NCBI GenBank assembly: GCA_022791815.1
Contig: JAAVZU010000042.1
Location: 62,001 to 126,000 of the forward strand
Source: Lachnospiraceae bacterium
Lineage (GTDB): Bacteria > Bacillota > Clostridia > Lachnospirales > Lachnospiraceae
DNA length: 64,000 nt
Direction of reading: 5' to 3'
In this document: piece after piece, positions 54,304 through 61,906 of the stretch
How positions within the stretch are numbered: the stretch's first letter is position 1
Layout: every line of letters starts with the position of its first letter
Position numbers and translations under genes: made by a program
The notes under the pieces: model-generated
The model's input: the letters and a program-made list of their open reading frames with translations, nothing else
Told to the model about the DNA's origin: nothing
Database searches by the model: none

Positions 54304-54794
54304 ACAAAATCAGCCTTTCTCCATAGTTTTAAATGGAGTACCCACATACAAAGATGAACAACAAGCAAAGCCTTTGCAATTTGTATCAAGTATAAATTAC
54401 TTTGTAGATTACTACAAAAAATATAGATAAATAAAGCTGACATCAAAATTACACTTAGTATTATTACTATTATTGCACCATCTCTAAATATTGGAATATA
54501 ACCATGACAAATTAAACCTGCTAATAATACCATCCATACAATTACCAATAAGCCTGAAATACCCATAGGTTCTAACAATCCGCCCATCTCCAATGCTTTA
54601 TAAATGAAGCCCAGAAATCCACTTACACACATTGTCTCTACTCCTATATGCTGATACACCTCATATAAATTTTTTCTCTTGTTATAGGAGAACACCCTAT
54701 GAAGATACAAGTAATTTCCCACTCCAAAGAACCAATGCACCAAAAGAAACCCGATTACACTTGTAATAAATACAGAATTCTGAACAATTATCAT
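54300..54794 (-). CDS. Membrane protein of the ABC cassette, stop codon supplied by a repeat
   Basis: A 164-aa protein with four to five hydrophobic helices (about 8-28, 50-70, 78-98, 105-128, 132-155) and no family signature that I recognise. The ATG at 54794 follows the ABC ATPase stop by one base (TGATATG), with GAGGAG inside the ATPase gene, so the two are translationally coupled. The frame ends Phe-Val followed by TAA. That TAA belongs to the end (GTAACT) of the type A element, so the original C-terminus may have been longer. Confidence 0.78.
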   Translation of the reverse strand: MIIVQNSVFITSVIGFLLVHWFFGVGNYLYLHRVFSYNKRKNLYEVYQHIGVETMCVSGFLGFIYKALEMGGLLEPMGISGLLVIVWMVLLAGLICHGYIPIFRDGAIIVIILSVILMSALFIYIFCSNLQSNLYLIQIAKALLVVHLCMWVLHLKLWRKADFV

Positions 54795-54795
54795 A

Positions 54796-55674
54796 TCATT
54801 TCTCCTCTTTTTTTGTTTCTGTTGTTGATGCAATAAATAATTCCTGCAAACTCATATTTTGTAAAGTGACTCCTTGGTCTATTAATTGTTGTTTTTCCTT
54901 CATAGAAATCGTATCATAAATATAATACTCTGCCATGGCTCCCATTTCTTTCTTTGTGAGAATATTCTTTTCAAGGAGTATTCCTTCTTCTCTAACTCTC
55001 GCTGTTGCCCGAAAAGATTTCTCTTCCAGATGTTCCATTTCTTCCTGTAAAAGAATCTTTCCTTTATCCAAAATAACTACCTCATCAAAAAGCATCGTCA
55101 TCTCTTCAATCAAATGTGTGGATAACACAAATGTTCTGGGGTTTTTCTCCTGTTCCTCTAGTAAAAGTTCATAAAACTGCTGTCTTGCCACTGCATCCAG
55201 ACCAGAATAAATTTCATCAAACAATACTATCTGGCATCCGCAACAAAGACCAATAATTAAACTTAATGCTGTCTTTCTTCCTTTTGATAAGAAAGTATAA
55301 TTTTCTTTGGGGCTGATTTCATAACATTCCAAAAGGTGATTCATCAATCCTTCATTCCATCTTGGATAAAAATGGCTGGCATATTTTAAGACAGCTTTCA
55401 CTTTGTAATTATCAAAAGCATCCAGTCTATCGCTCATAAAGCAGATCTCAGATAATACTTTTTCATTCTCATAAGCCTTTTCTTCCAGCAAATACACATC
55501 TCCTTTACTTGGTATGTATTTGGTACACATGCAGTTTAACAAAGTAGTTTTTCCTGCCCCATTTCTTCCAAGCAAAGCATATATCTTCCCTTCCTCTAAA
55601 GAAAGGCTTAAATTGTCTAACACTATTTTTTCTCTAAAGTTTTTGGATACATTTCTACATTCTATTGCTTTCAT
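54796..55674 (-). CDS. ABC transporter ATP-binding protein (YtrB-like)
   Basis: A 292-aa ATPase with Walker A GRNGAGKTT near residue 38, a signature region FLSKGRKTALSL near 130, Walker B IVLFDEIYSGLD near 155 and the switch His in LSTHLIEEM near 187. LSKGR in place of LSGGQ is usual in the YtrB/EcsA-like group. The last 80 residues are an accessory domain. GGAGG precedes the ATG at 55674. With the GntR regulator upstream and two membrane proteins downstream, it forms a YtrA-type cassette. Such cassettes often answer cell wall or peptide antibiotics. Confidence 0.9.
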   Translation of the reverse strand: MKAIECRNVSKNFREKIVLDNLSLSLEEGKIYALLGRNGAGKTTLLNCMCTKYIPSKGDVYLLEEKAYENEKVLSEICFMSDRLDAFDNYKVKAVLKYASHFYPRWNEGLMNHLLECYEISPKENYTFLSKGRKTALSLIIGLCCGCQIVLFDEIYSGLDAVARQQFYELLLEEQEKNPRTFVLSTHLIEEMTMLFDEVVILDKGKILLQEEMEHLEEKSFRATARVREEGILLEKNILTKKEMGAMAEYYIYDTISMKEKQQLIDQGVTLQNMSLQELFIASTTETKKEEK

Positions 55675-55771
55675 AAATTCCTCCAATATGATTTTATTAT
55701 GAAAGTTCTGACAAACGACTGCACTTCTTGCAACTCCCAAAGAAGTAGGCGCTTCAGACTGACAACCTTAA

Positions 55772-55906
55772 AAAAATACAGACATCTGGCTGGCTAAACT
55801 GTATAAGTACGAAGAACAGCCTCTCCAAATACGAATACAATTAGCGATTGCGGAATACAAAGCATATAGCAATCAACTTTCATTTATAATAGTGCCTCAA
55901 TTATGA
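55772..55906 (+). pseudogene. Possible remnant of a protein gene
   Basis: Between the GntR and ABC genes the plus strand has 44 codons without a start, reading Asp-Ile-Trp-Leu-Ala-Lys-Leu-Tyr-Lys-Tyr-Glu-Glu-Gln and later Leu-Ala-Ile-Ala-Glu-Tyr-Lys-Ala-Tyr, then TGA at 55904-55906. The composition is that of a real amphipathic protein tail, and no binding site lies before it. It is probably a gene fragment left by a rearrangement. It may also be chance, as the piece is short. Confidence 0.3.
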
Positions 55907-55917
55907 AGCGTAATTTT

Positions 55918-56283
55918 TTAATTATCAAATTCCATAAATAACTTAACTATATCTTCCTTGGTCAAGCCCAATTTTTTAGCTTCCTGCCAAACTTGTTTCA
56001 AAGTTTCTTTCATAAACCGTTCTTTGGCTTTTTCCTGAATCTTTTCTTTGGCTCCTACTGCTACAAACATTCCAATTCCCCTTTTCTTATACAAAATTCC
56101 CTCTTCTACTAACAATCCAAAACCCTTTCGGGCAGTTGCCGGATTGATAGAATAAATGGCTGCAAACTGATTTGTAGATGGTACTTGTTCCTCTTCTTGA
56201 ATGTTTCCTTGAAGAATTTCTTCCTCTAACCACTCTGCCACTTGTATAAAAATAGGAACTAAGGAAGTTTCATCTATTTTCAT
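55918..56283 (-). CDS. GntR-family regulator, YtrA subfamily
   Basis: A 121-aa regulator. The winged helix at about 10-75 carries the YtrA pattern PIFIQVAEWLEEEIL, QVPSTNQFAAIYSINPATARKGFGLL and a Gly-Ile-Gly-Met-Phe-Val wing. Only a short helical tail of about 45 residues follows, which is typical of YtrA and too short for a ligand domain. AAGGAGG precedes the ATG. It is the first gene of the ABC cassette, although 243 bases separate it from the ATPase gene. A palindromic operator lies on its own promoter, so it is probably an autorepressor. Confidence 0.92.
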   Translation of the reverse strand: MKIDETSLVPIFIQVAEWLEEEILQGNIQEEEQVPSTNQFAAIYSINPATARKGFGLLVEEGILYKKRGIGMFVAVGAKEKIQEKAKERFMKETLKQVWQEAKKLGLTKEDIVKLFMEFDN

Positions 56284-56304
56284 ATTTTACCTCCTTGTCT
56301 CTTT

Positions 56305-56334
56305 ATTGGTTAGTTACTCATGTAATCAACTAAT
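56305..56334. promoter_or_regulatory. Palindromic operator for the GntR/YtrA regulator
   Basis: A 30-bp imperfect palindrome with paired half-site blocks ATT/AAT, GTT/AAC and TTAC/GTAA around TCAT. It starts seven bases downstream of the -10 of the regulator's promoter, over the expected transcription start. Confidence 0.6.
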
Positions 56335-56340
56335 AAAGTA

Positions 56341-56369
56341 AGTATATCTTAACAAAATAACTTTGTCAA
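56341..56369 (-). promoter_or_regulatory. Promoter of the GntR/ABC cassette
   Basis: On the minus strand TTGACA (56364-56369) and TATACT (56341-56346) are exactly 17 bases apart, about 60 bases before the regulator start. Confidence 0.8.
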
Positions 56370-56483
56370 TATATTCTTCTATCTTTTATCACTATGGTTA
56401 CAGTTCAACTATATAAGAATATGTATATAAAAAAACACTAAGGAATGTAGTTAAACTATAATAAATCATAAAAAACAAAAACT

Positions 56484-56572
56484 AATAGGGCTGCCCAACT
56501 CAAAAAAGTTCAATAAGATATTATGCGAAAAATAATATCCTACACACTTCTACTTGGCTGGACAGCCCTATT
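56484..56572. repeat. 89-bp inverted-repeat element
   Basis: Outer arms AATAGGGCTGCCCA and TGGACAGCCCTATT pair at 13 of 14 positions. An inner hairpin GATATTAT/ATAATATC has a loop of seven bases. It lies about 70 bases after the stop of the zinc-binding lipoprotein gene. It differs from the GTAACTGTTCA family and may be a terminator or another small mobile element. Confidence 0.55.
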
Positions 56573-56644
56573 CAAAAAACTTTTATCACTCCCAAAATGC
56601 ATTTTATACTTTTTGAAAGTTTAATAAACACAATGGAATTCTTG

Positions 56645-57643
56645 TTATAATGCCTGCTTTAGAGTTTCCAAATTCTCCTCCATAGTACTTATATAAGTTC
56701 TTCCTTGATCTATTTCTTCTTTTGTAATTGATTGAAGAGAATTTACTTCCAGAATCTTCTGATCTTTTGTATCAGTATTGGCAATAATTGCTTCTGCTAT
56801 CTTCCTGTCGGAATTCTCCAGTACAAGAACAGAAGATAAATGATATTCCTTTATCTTCTCTGCTAAAAATGTAACTGTCTCAAAACTAGCTTCTGTTTCT
56901 GTACTACATCCATCAAATGCTGCATAATAAGAAATTCCATAATCTTCTACCAGATAACGGAACGGGAAACGATCTCCAAAAAGCAATACCCTGTTATCTG
57001 ACTGGTCGACAGTTTCCTTATAGCGATTACTTAAATCCTCTAATTGATTACAATATTTTTCTGCATTTTTATGATACTGTTCTGCATTATTATCATCCAT
57101 TGCTGCAATTACAGCTGAAATTTCTTTTACTATAATCTGTGCATTAGAAAGAGAAAGCCAGATATGTTCATCATACTCTATTTCTTCATGCACCTCCTTA
57201 TGTTCATCCTCCATTCCTTCCACATGCTCTTCTTCCTTTAATTTTTCCCCCAATAGATCCATTAATTTTAAGAATTTTTGATTTTTATTTATACTTCCCT
57301 TTACTGCATCTTCTACCCATGCATCTGATTCTCCGCCAACCGAAATAAACAAGTCACAATCTGAAATCTGAATCATATCGCCTGTGGTAGGCTGGTAATT
57401 ATGCAAATCGCCTCCATCTTCTCCCAAAAGATGTAATGAAAAATTCTCGTTATCTTCACCTAAAATTTCTCTTACCCAATCATATTGAGGAAAAGTGGTG
57501 CAAATAATTTCCTTTTTATCTTTCTTTCCTTCTGCATCTGGTTCTTTTGTATTACTACAACTGGTTAAAGCAAAAATTCCAACTAACAAAATAATCTGCA
57601 GACCACATTTTACACACATTTTTAAACTCTTATAATTTTTCAT
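56645..57643 (-). CDS. Zinc/manganese ABC transporter substrate-binding lipoprotein (ZnuA-like)
   Basis: A 332-aa exported metal-binding protein. The lipobox is Leu-Thr-Ser-Cys at about 24-27. Then come IICTTFPQYDWVREIL, a first metal His in GGDLHNYQPT near 77, a His/Glu/Asp-rich loop near 140-160 (typical for zinc binders), a second His in EYDEHIWLS near 162 and the C-terminal lobe with LLFGDRFPFRYL near 220. The usual third His is in the D-R-F-P-F-R-Y segment of other members as HDAF and is absent here, so the metal site may differ. ATG at 57643 follows AGGAGG. No permease or ATPase gene is nearby. Confidence 0.88.
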   Translation of the reverse strand: MKNYKSLKMCVKCGLQIILLVGIFALTSCSNTKEPDAEGKKDKKEIICTTFPQYDWVREILGEDNENFSLHLLGEDGGDLHNYQPTTGDMIQISDCDLFISVGGESDAWVEDAVKGSINKNQKFLKLMDLLGEKLKEEEHVEGMEDEHKEVHEEIEYDEHIWLSLSNAQIIVKEISAVIAAMDDNNAEQYHKNAEKYCNQLEDLSNRYKETVDQSDNRVLLFGDRFPFRYLVEDYGISYYAAFDGCSTETEASFETVTFLAEKIKEYHLSSVLVLENSDRKIAEAIIANTDTKDQKILEVNSLQSITKEEIDQGRTYISTMEENLETLKQAL

Positions 57644-57683
57644 AATGCCTCCTAAATCCAATCTTATTCAAGAACGCTATCAA

Positions 57684-57702
57684 ATTTGCATATCATTTGC
57701 AT
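57684..57702. promoter_or_regulatory. Tandem 8-bp operator, possible metal repressor site
   Basis: ATGCAAAT (minus strand) occurs twice with an 11-bp period, directly downstream of the -10 of the promoter of the metal-binding lipoprotein gene. A site overlapping the transcription start suggests repression, for instance by a Zur-type protein, but the sequence is not a Zur box I recognise. Confidence 0.45.
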
Positions 57703-57707
57703 TTTGT

Positions 57708-57736
57708 ATTATAGCTTGTTAGAAGGCTTTTGTCAA
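57708..57736 (-). promoter_or_regulatory. Promoter of the metal-binding lipoprotein gene
   Basis: On the minus strand TTGACA (57731-57736) and TATAAT (57708-57713) are exactly 17 bases apart. It begins ten bases after the stop of the upstream lipoprotein gene. Confidence 0.85.
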
Positions 57737-57745
57737 TAATACCAT

Positions 57746-58360
57746 TTACTTACAAATTACAATACTATCCATACATTTCTCTATTTCTTTCTCCAATTCC
57801 CCAGAAACATCTGTAAAACTGATTAAATAAGTATTTTCTCCATTTAACATATATTGGTATTCTACAATATCCATACTATCTTTTGAGCAAGTATATTTCA
57901 TATAAATAGCTTCTAAGTTCCCCACTTTTGTTTGCTTAAACTCCTCAAATTCTAAGTTATCAAACAATTTATTATAGGCTTCTTCAAAATCTTTCTGCTT
58001 ATAATTCTTAAACTTTTGATCTTTCTCTGTCACATGAATGATTACACAATCTTTTGAATCTTCTTTTCCAGCAACTAAAATAGTAGCATCTTCTTTACTT
58101 ACATTCCATGTATCTGGAACTGTCATTTGCAAAGCTCCTTGTGTAGCTGTATAAATACCATTTTTTATAGTGCCATAGCTATCTTGGGGAAGATCCTTCT
58201 TTTCCACAATATTTTTTTCTGTTTCTTTCTTTAATGAATTTGTATTATTAAATGTTTCTAAATCTTTGTTTTCTCTCTTGTTATTTCCGCAGCCTGCCAT
58301 CCCTATAATAAATATAGCCACAAAAATTACAATATTCATCCTTGCTGTTTTATTATTCAT
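57746..58360 (-). CDS. Lipoprotein with PsbP/DUF1795-like domain, unknown
   Basis: A 204-aa lipoprotein. The signal peptide ends with a lipobox Gly-Met-Ala-Gly-Cys near residue 24. It is followed by a charged linker of about 45 residues and a single domain of about 130 residues. The domain has a Leu-Gln-Met-Thr-Val-Pro-Asp-Thr-Trp-Asn-Val start, a middle helix rich in Phe, Lys and Glu, and an end with Thr-Tyr-Leu-Ile-Ser-Phe-Thr-Asp. This resembles PsbP- or DUF1795-type folds. The ATG at 58360 follows AAAGGAA. The frame opens earlier, but without a binding site. It precedes the metal-binding lipoprotein gene, which has its own promoter. Confidence 0.78.
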   Translation of the reverse strand: MNNKTARMNIVIFVAIFIIGMAGCGNNKRENKDLETFNNTNSLKKETEKNIVEKKDLPQDSYGTIKNGIYTATQGALQMTVPDTWNVSKEDATILVAGKEDSKDCVIIHVTEKDQKFKNYKQKDFEEAYNKLFDNLEFEEFKQTKVGNLEAIYMKYTCSKDSMDIVEYQYMLNGENTYLISFTDVSGELEKEIEKCMDSIVICK

Positions 58361-58483
58361 TACCCTGTTCCTTTCTTTTTTTAATAATTTTACATATACT
58401 ATTTCAGTTAACTTAGGCATATCTGCTTATTATTTTACCACATACCCCCTTAATTGCAAAGAAAAAGTAAATATGGAAATATC

Positions 58484-58512
58484 TTGTCACTTCAATTTAT
58501 TTCATATACTAT
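58484..58512 (+). promoter_or_regulatory. Promoter of the YihY-like gene
   Basis: TTGTCA (58484-58489) and TACTAT (58507-58512) are 17 bases apart, about 70 bases before the ATG. Confidence 0.6.
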
Positions 58513-58584
58513 AAAATGAGGAAATATGATATACTATGGGTATATTTATTTTGATATTTCGTTATTTTATTATAGGGGGCTATT

Positions 58585-59424
58585 ATGAAAAGAATAAAAG
58601 ATTTTATTCAAATTATTCAGGATTTTTTGTACAAACTAAAAAAAGACTCCGTTTCTGCTTATGCAGCACAGGCAGCTTTTTTTATTATACTTTCCGTCTT
58701 TCCTTTTTTTATGTTTTTATTAACCCTGATCCAATATCTTCCTCTAACCGAATTGGATTTAATTAATGCAGTTCTCGAAGTTGTACCAACTTCAATTGCA
58801 CCTTTCATCAATAATATTATTGATGAAATATATACCTCATCAACTGCCACTTTATTATCCATTACAGGTATCACTGCAATCTGGGGTGCGTCTAAAGCAT
58901 TTTATTCACTTATTCATGGATTAAATGCAGTCTATGGAATTTTGGAAACCAGAAATTATATATTACTTCGCCTAATTGCTACTTTATATACTCTGGTATT
59001 TGGTATATTACTCTTAATTACCCTTAGTATTCTTGGTTTTGGTAACAGCATCGCTCTTGCCGTTCAAGCACGTTTTCCTGCATTAAGCGATCTTGCACTA
59101 TTAGTCATTAGTATTCGTGCTACAACAGCTCTATGTGTGTTAATTCTATATTTTTTAACACTTTACATTGTAATACCCAATCGTAAATCCAACATCTTAC
59201 AAGAATTACCAGGATCTGTTATAACAGCTGGCGGCTGGATTGGATTTACCTATCTATATTCTTTCTATATCGATCACATGTCGAACTTTACAAATACTTA
59301 TGGCAGTCTTACCGCAATCGTCCTGTTAATGCTCTGGCTCTATGCCTGTATGTATATGTTACTGATAGGCGGAGAAGTCAACGAATGGATTCAATATCGA
59401 AAAAAAGAGATGTCACAAAGATAA
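58585..59424 (+). CDS. YihY/BrkB-family membrane protein
   Basis: A 279-aa protein with six membrane helices (about 30-55, 88-110, 130-155, 175-200, 210-235, 245-268). The family pattern is visible: an N-terminal SAYAAQAAFFIILSVFPFF, a middle Trp-Gly-Ala-Ser-Lys-Ala-Phe and a C-terminal FTNTYGSLTAIVLLMLWLY. The family was once annotated as ribonuclease BN, but it is an integral membrane protein of unknown function. The ATG follows AGGGGGG. The last codons also form the left arm of the terminator. Confidence 0.93.
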   Translation: MKRIKDFIQIIQDFLYKLKKDSVSAYAAQAAFFIILSVFPFFMFLLTLIQYLPLTELDLINAVLEVVPTSIAPFINNIIDEIYTSSTATLLSITGITAIWGASKAFYSLIHGLNAVYGILETRNYILLRLIATLYTLVFGILLLITLSILGFGNSIALAVQARFPALSDLALLVISIRATTALCVLILYFLTLYIVIPNRKSNILQELPGSVITAGGWIGFTYLYSFYIDHMSNFTNTYGSLTAIVLLMLWLYACMYMLLIGGEVNEWIQYRKKEMSQR

Positions 59425-59450
59425 CCACTTGTGACATCTCTCTTTTATTT
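59406..59450 (+). terminator. Terminator overlapping the end of the YihY-like gene
   Basis: AGAGATGTCACAA (within the last codons) pairs perfectly with TTGTGACATCTCT, 13 bp, followed by CTTTTATTT. It lies between two convergent genes. Confidence 0.8.
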
Positions 59451-61332
59451 ATATCCCTAACTGCAAACTAACTCCTGGATAATAATGAGTTAAAATTTCT
59501 TCATAAGTATATCCCTTTTCCGCCATTACTTTCGCTCCATTTTGACTCATTCCAACACCATGTCCATAGCCTCCTCCATACAAATGATAGGATTTTTTAT
59601 TGTCTTCTTTTATGATAAAAAAGCCACTTGGAAGCATAGACATTCCTTCTATCTTACTTTTGTCTGCCCGGTAAATAGTAGATGAGGATGGTGTTAATAA
59701 AAGCCTTACATTATATTCAGACAACACTTTTATAGTTGCTTTGGTTCCTTTTATTTCCAATGCTTTTATTACACCTCCTGTACCTCTTTCCAGTACCCGT
59801 ATGCTTTCTACATCACCGACTGTGGAAATCGCCTTACTTTTATAAGTACCATCTTTTCGTTTGGTTAAAATCAAGTCCTTATTTCTTTGATATCTTTCAG
59901 AGAGATTTTTGTTTACAGAAGTCGTAATCTGCTCCTTAGTCAAAGTTACCTCCCATCGATACCATGAAAATTCCTTATCAAAACTATTAAAATTTTTATT
60001 TAATATAAATTTTTCAAAATTTTCTTCTTTTTCCAGATGCATACTTTTTCCGCTATTGTTTTGTACTCTTCCTTCTAAGTACTCTCCTTGTATACCTCCC
60101 TGCCATACATCATTTGCAGATGCTGTATGACCACAGGAAGTAGAAAAATAATAGGCCGAAATAATTTCACCTTCACATGCCATAACCATTCCCTTTGTTT
60201 CGTCCACAGCCTGTATAGTTTCTTTACATTCTGGTGTATTGTTATATACCTGATAAGAAACACTATCATCCACATGTGCCCCTAAACTGCCACAATCATT
60301 GTAAGCAAACTGTCTGTATGCATAACTTCTTGCACAAATTGCCTGAACTTTTAATGCCTCCTGTCCGTAAGAAACAGGCATTTCACTTCCAATCACACCA
60401 TATAAATATTTTTCTAGTTCTAATTCATTGATTACCACAAGCCCTTTTGACTTCTTACGAATTTCTATACTTCCTCTATACCCTGGATTTTTTCCATTTC
60501 TCTTAACAGAGAGGATACTTACTTTCCCTCCCTTACCTGGCATTATTGTTAAATTTTTGTTTTTTTGAAATATATCACTACTGGTATTTATAGTTACTTT
60601 TTTTCCTTTTTTATATTTTTTTTCTGACTTACCATATTGAACTGTAAAATCCTTATCTGCAGTAAATTCCACCTGTTCATGATACTCACTGGAATAATCC
60701 GTATTTTTAATTAATACCCGTATATTTTTTATTTCTACTGGTTCTAAAATTAATCCTGCACAAATTTTCCCATCTGCAACAACAAATGCTGTATTATCAT
60801 ATCCTATTAAAATCTTTTCTTTCTCTACCAATTCTACTTCATCATAAGAAGCCGTAATTGTTTTAGAAGATTCTCCTTTGTCATCTCCTGCTCCCTTTTT
60901 TTTCTTCTCTGTATATGTCTTATACACTTTGAACCCTCTTCCTATAGGAATCTCCCCATATTGTTCTACCTCTATGGTATCTTCTGACACAGACAGGACT
61001 TTCCCCTCAATGGTATCCTCTTTTATGGTAATCTTCTCAACTACGCCATCCTTTAACTTTAAGTCTGCTACAACACCACTTAACTCCATAGTTGTTTTTT
61101 GTTTTAGTGGAAATGTACAAAGAGTTCCATCTACTAATGCAATAATTTCTTTTTCTTTTCCCTCCACCAGCCAAATGTTGTATAGTGTTCCATTTTGATT
61201 AGCCGATTCTATTTCACCATACTCTACAATATCCTTCTGGTTGCTCTCATCCAAGTATACATTCAACATTAGTATTGCTCCAAACAGTACAATACATGCC
61301 AAGATAATCATACTTCTTTCTTTTGCTGTCAT
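59449..61332 (-). CDS. SpoIID/LytB-domain protein
   Basis: A 627-aa protein with a membrane anchor or signal at about 7-25. A long beta-rich region (about 40-290) is followed by the SpoIID domain. The domain has LEKYLYGVIGSEMPVSYG near 305 with the presumed catalytic Glu, ALKVQAICARSYA, a His-Val-Asp-Asp segment near 350, YFSTSCGHT near 393 with the metal-binding Cys and His, and a C-terminal GGGYGHGVGMSQNGA near 592. SpoIID enzymes remove glycan from denuded peptidoglycan strands during engulfment; longer relatives act in vegetative cells. Whether this is the sporulation form cannot be seen. GGAAG lies before the ATG. Confidence 0.9.
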   Translation of the reverse strand: MTAKERSMIILACIVLFGAILMLNVYLDESNQKDIVEYGEIESANQNGTLYNIWLVEGKEKEIIALVDGTLCTFPLKQKTTMELSGVVADLKLKDGVVEKITIKEDTIEGKVLSVSEDTIEVEQYGEIPIGRGFKVYKTYTEKKKKGAGDDKGESSKTITASYDEVELVEKEKILIGYDNTAFVVADGKICAGLILEPVEIKNIRVLIKNTDYSSEYHEQVEFTADKDFTVQYGKSEKKYKKGKKVTINTSSDIFQKNKNLTIMPGKGGKVSILSVKRNGKNPGYRGSIEIRKKSKGLVVINELELEKYLYGVIGSEMPVSYGQEALKVQAICARSYAYRQFAYNDCGSLGAHVDDSVSYQVYNNTPECKETIQAVDETKGMVMACEGEIISAYYFSTSCGHTASANDVWQGGIQGEYLEGRVQNNSGKSMHLEKEENFEKFILNKNFNSFDKEFSWYRWEVTLTKEQITTSVNKNLSERYQRNKDLILTKRKDGTYKSKAISTVGDVESIRVLERGTGGVIKALEIKGTKATIKVLSEYNVRLLLTPSSSTIYRADKSKIEGMSMLPSGFFIIKEDNKKSYHLYGGGYGHGVGMSQNGAKVMAEKGYTYEEILTHYYPGVSLQLGI

Positions 61333-61773
61333 GAATACTTCCGTCCTTTCTCATCGTTGTTGTATGCTGTAAACCACAACTTATTATCCTATGTTTATGC
61401 TGACAAACTTTCTTTCATGTCCAATTTATAGTAACTTTAACCGAGATTAACCATAACCTTAATCATGATAATTGAAATGTAACTGTAACTATTGCCTCTA
61501 ACTTTAAATATAGTAACAATTTTTTCTATTTTTTGCAATATTCTCCATACTATTTACAAAATTCTATTATATTTTTTGTAACAAAATAAAAATTTTTTAA
61601 TATTACATTCTCTTTTCGTAAAGGTAAATATTCAGCATGTGAAATTTGTGTGTTTTTTTCCCTTTTATATAGACAAATACCATAAAATCTGCTATTATAA
61701 TATTGTATTTTTGAATAAACTTTTTTCATATTTTATTTTCTCCTCTATTTTTGTTTATAGTAATATATAGAGA

Positions 61774-61816
61774 AAAAGAACCAGATTAGCATACTTATAA
61801 CTAATCTGGTTCTTTT
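61774..61816. terminator. Strong hairpin in a gene-free region
   Basis: AAAAGAACCAGATTAG pairs perfectly with CTAATCTGGTTCTTTT (16 bp, 11-base loop). It has terminator form on both strands but follows no visible gene: the 440 bases before it (61333-61773) are AT-rich with only weak GTAACTGTAAC debris near 61480. It may end an unseen small RNA or belong to the Big2 gene as a second terminator. Confidence 0.6.
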
Positions 61817-61873
61817 ATATATTGGAATTAAAAATTGCAATATATAATAAACTGTTACTATACCTCTCAAAAT

Positions 61874-61900
61874 AAGGCTATCGCAAAATACGATAGCCTT
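61874..61900 (-). terminator. Terminator of the Big2 protein gene
   Basis: AAGGCTATCG pairs perfectly with CGATAGCCTT, a seven-base loop, seven bases after the stop codon, followed by ATTTT on the minus strand. Confidence 0.75.
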
Positions 61901-61906
61901 TATGTA

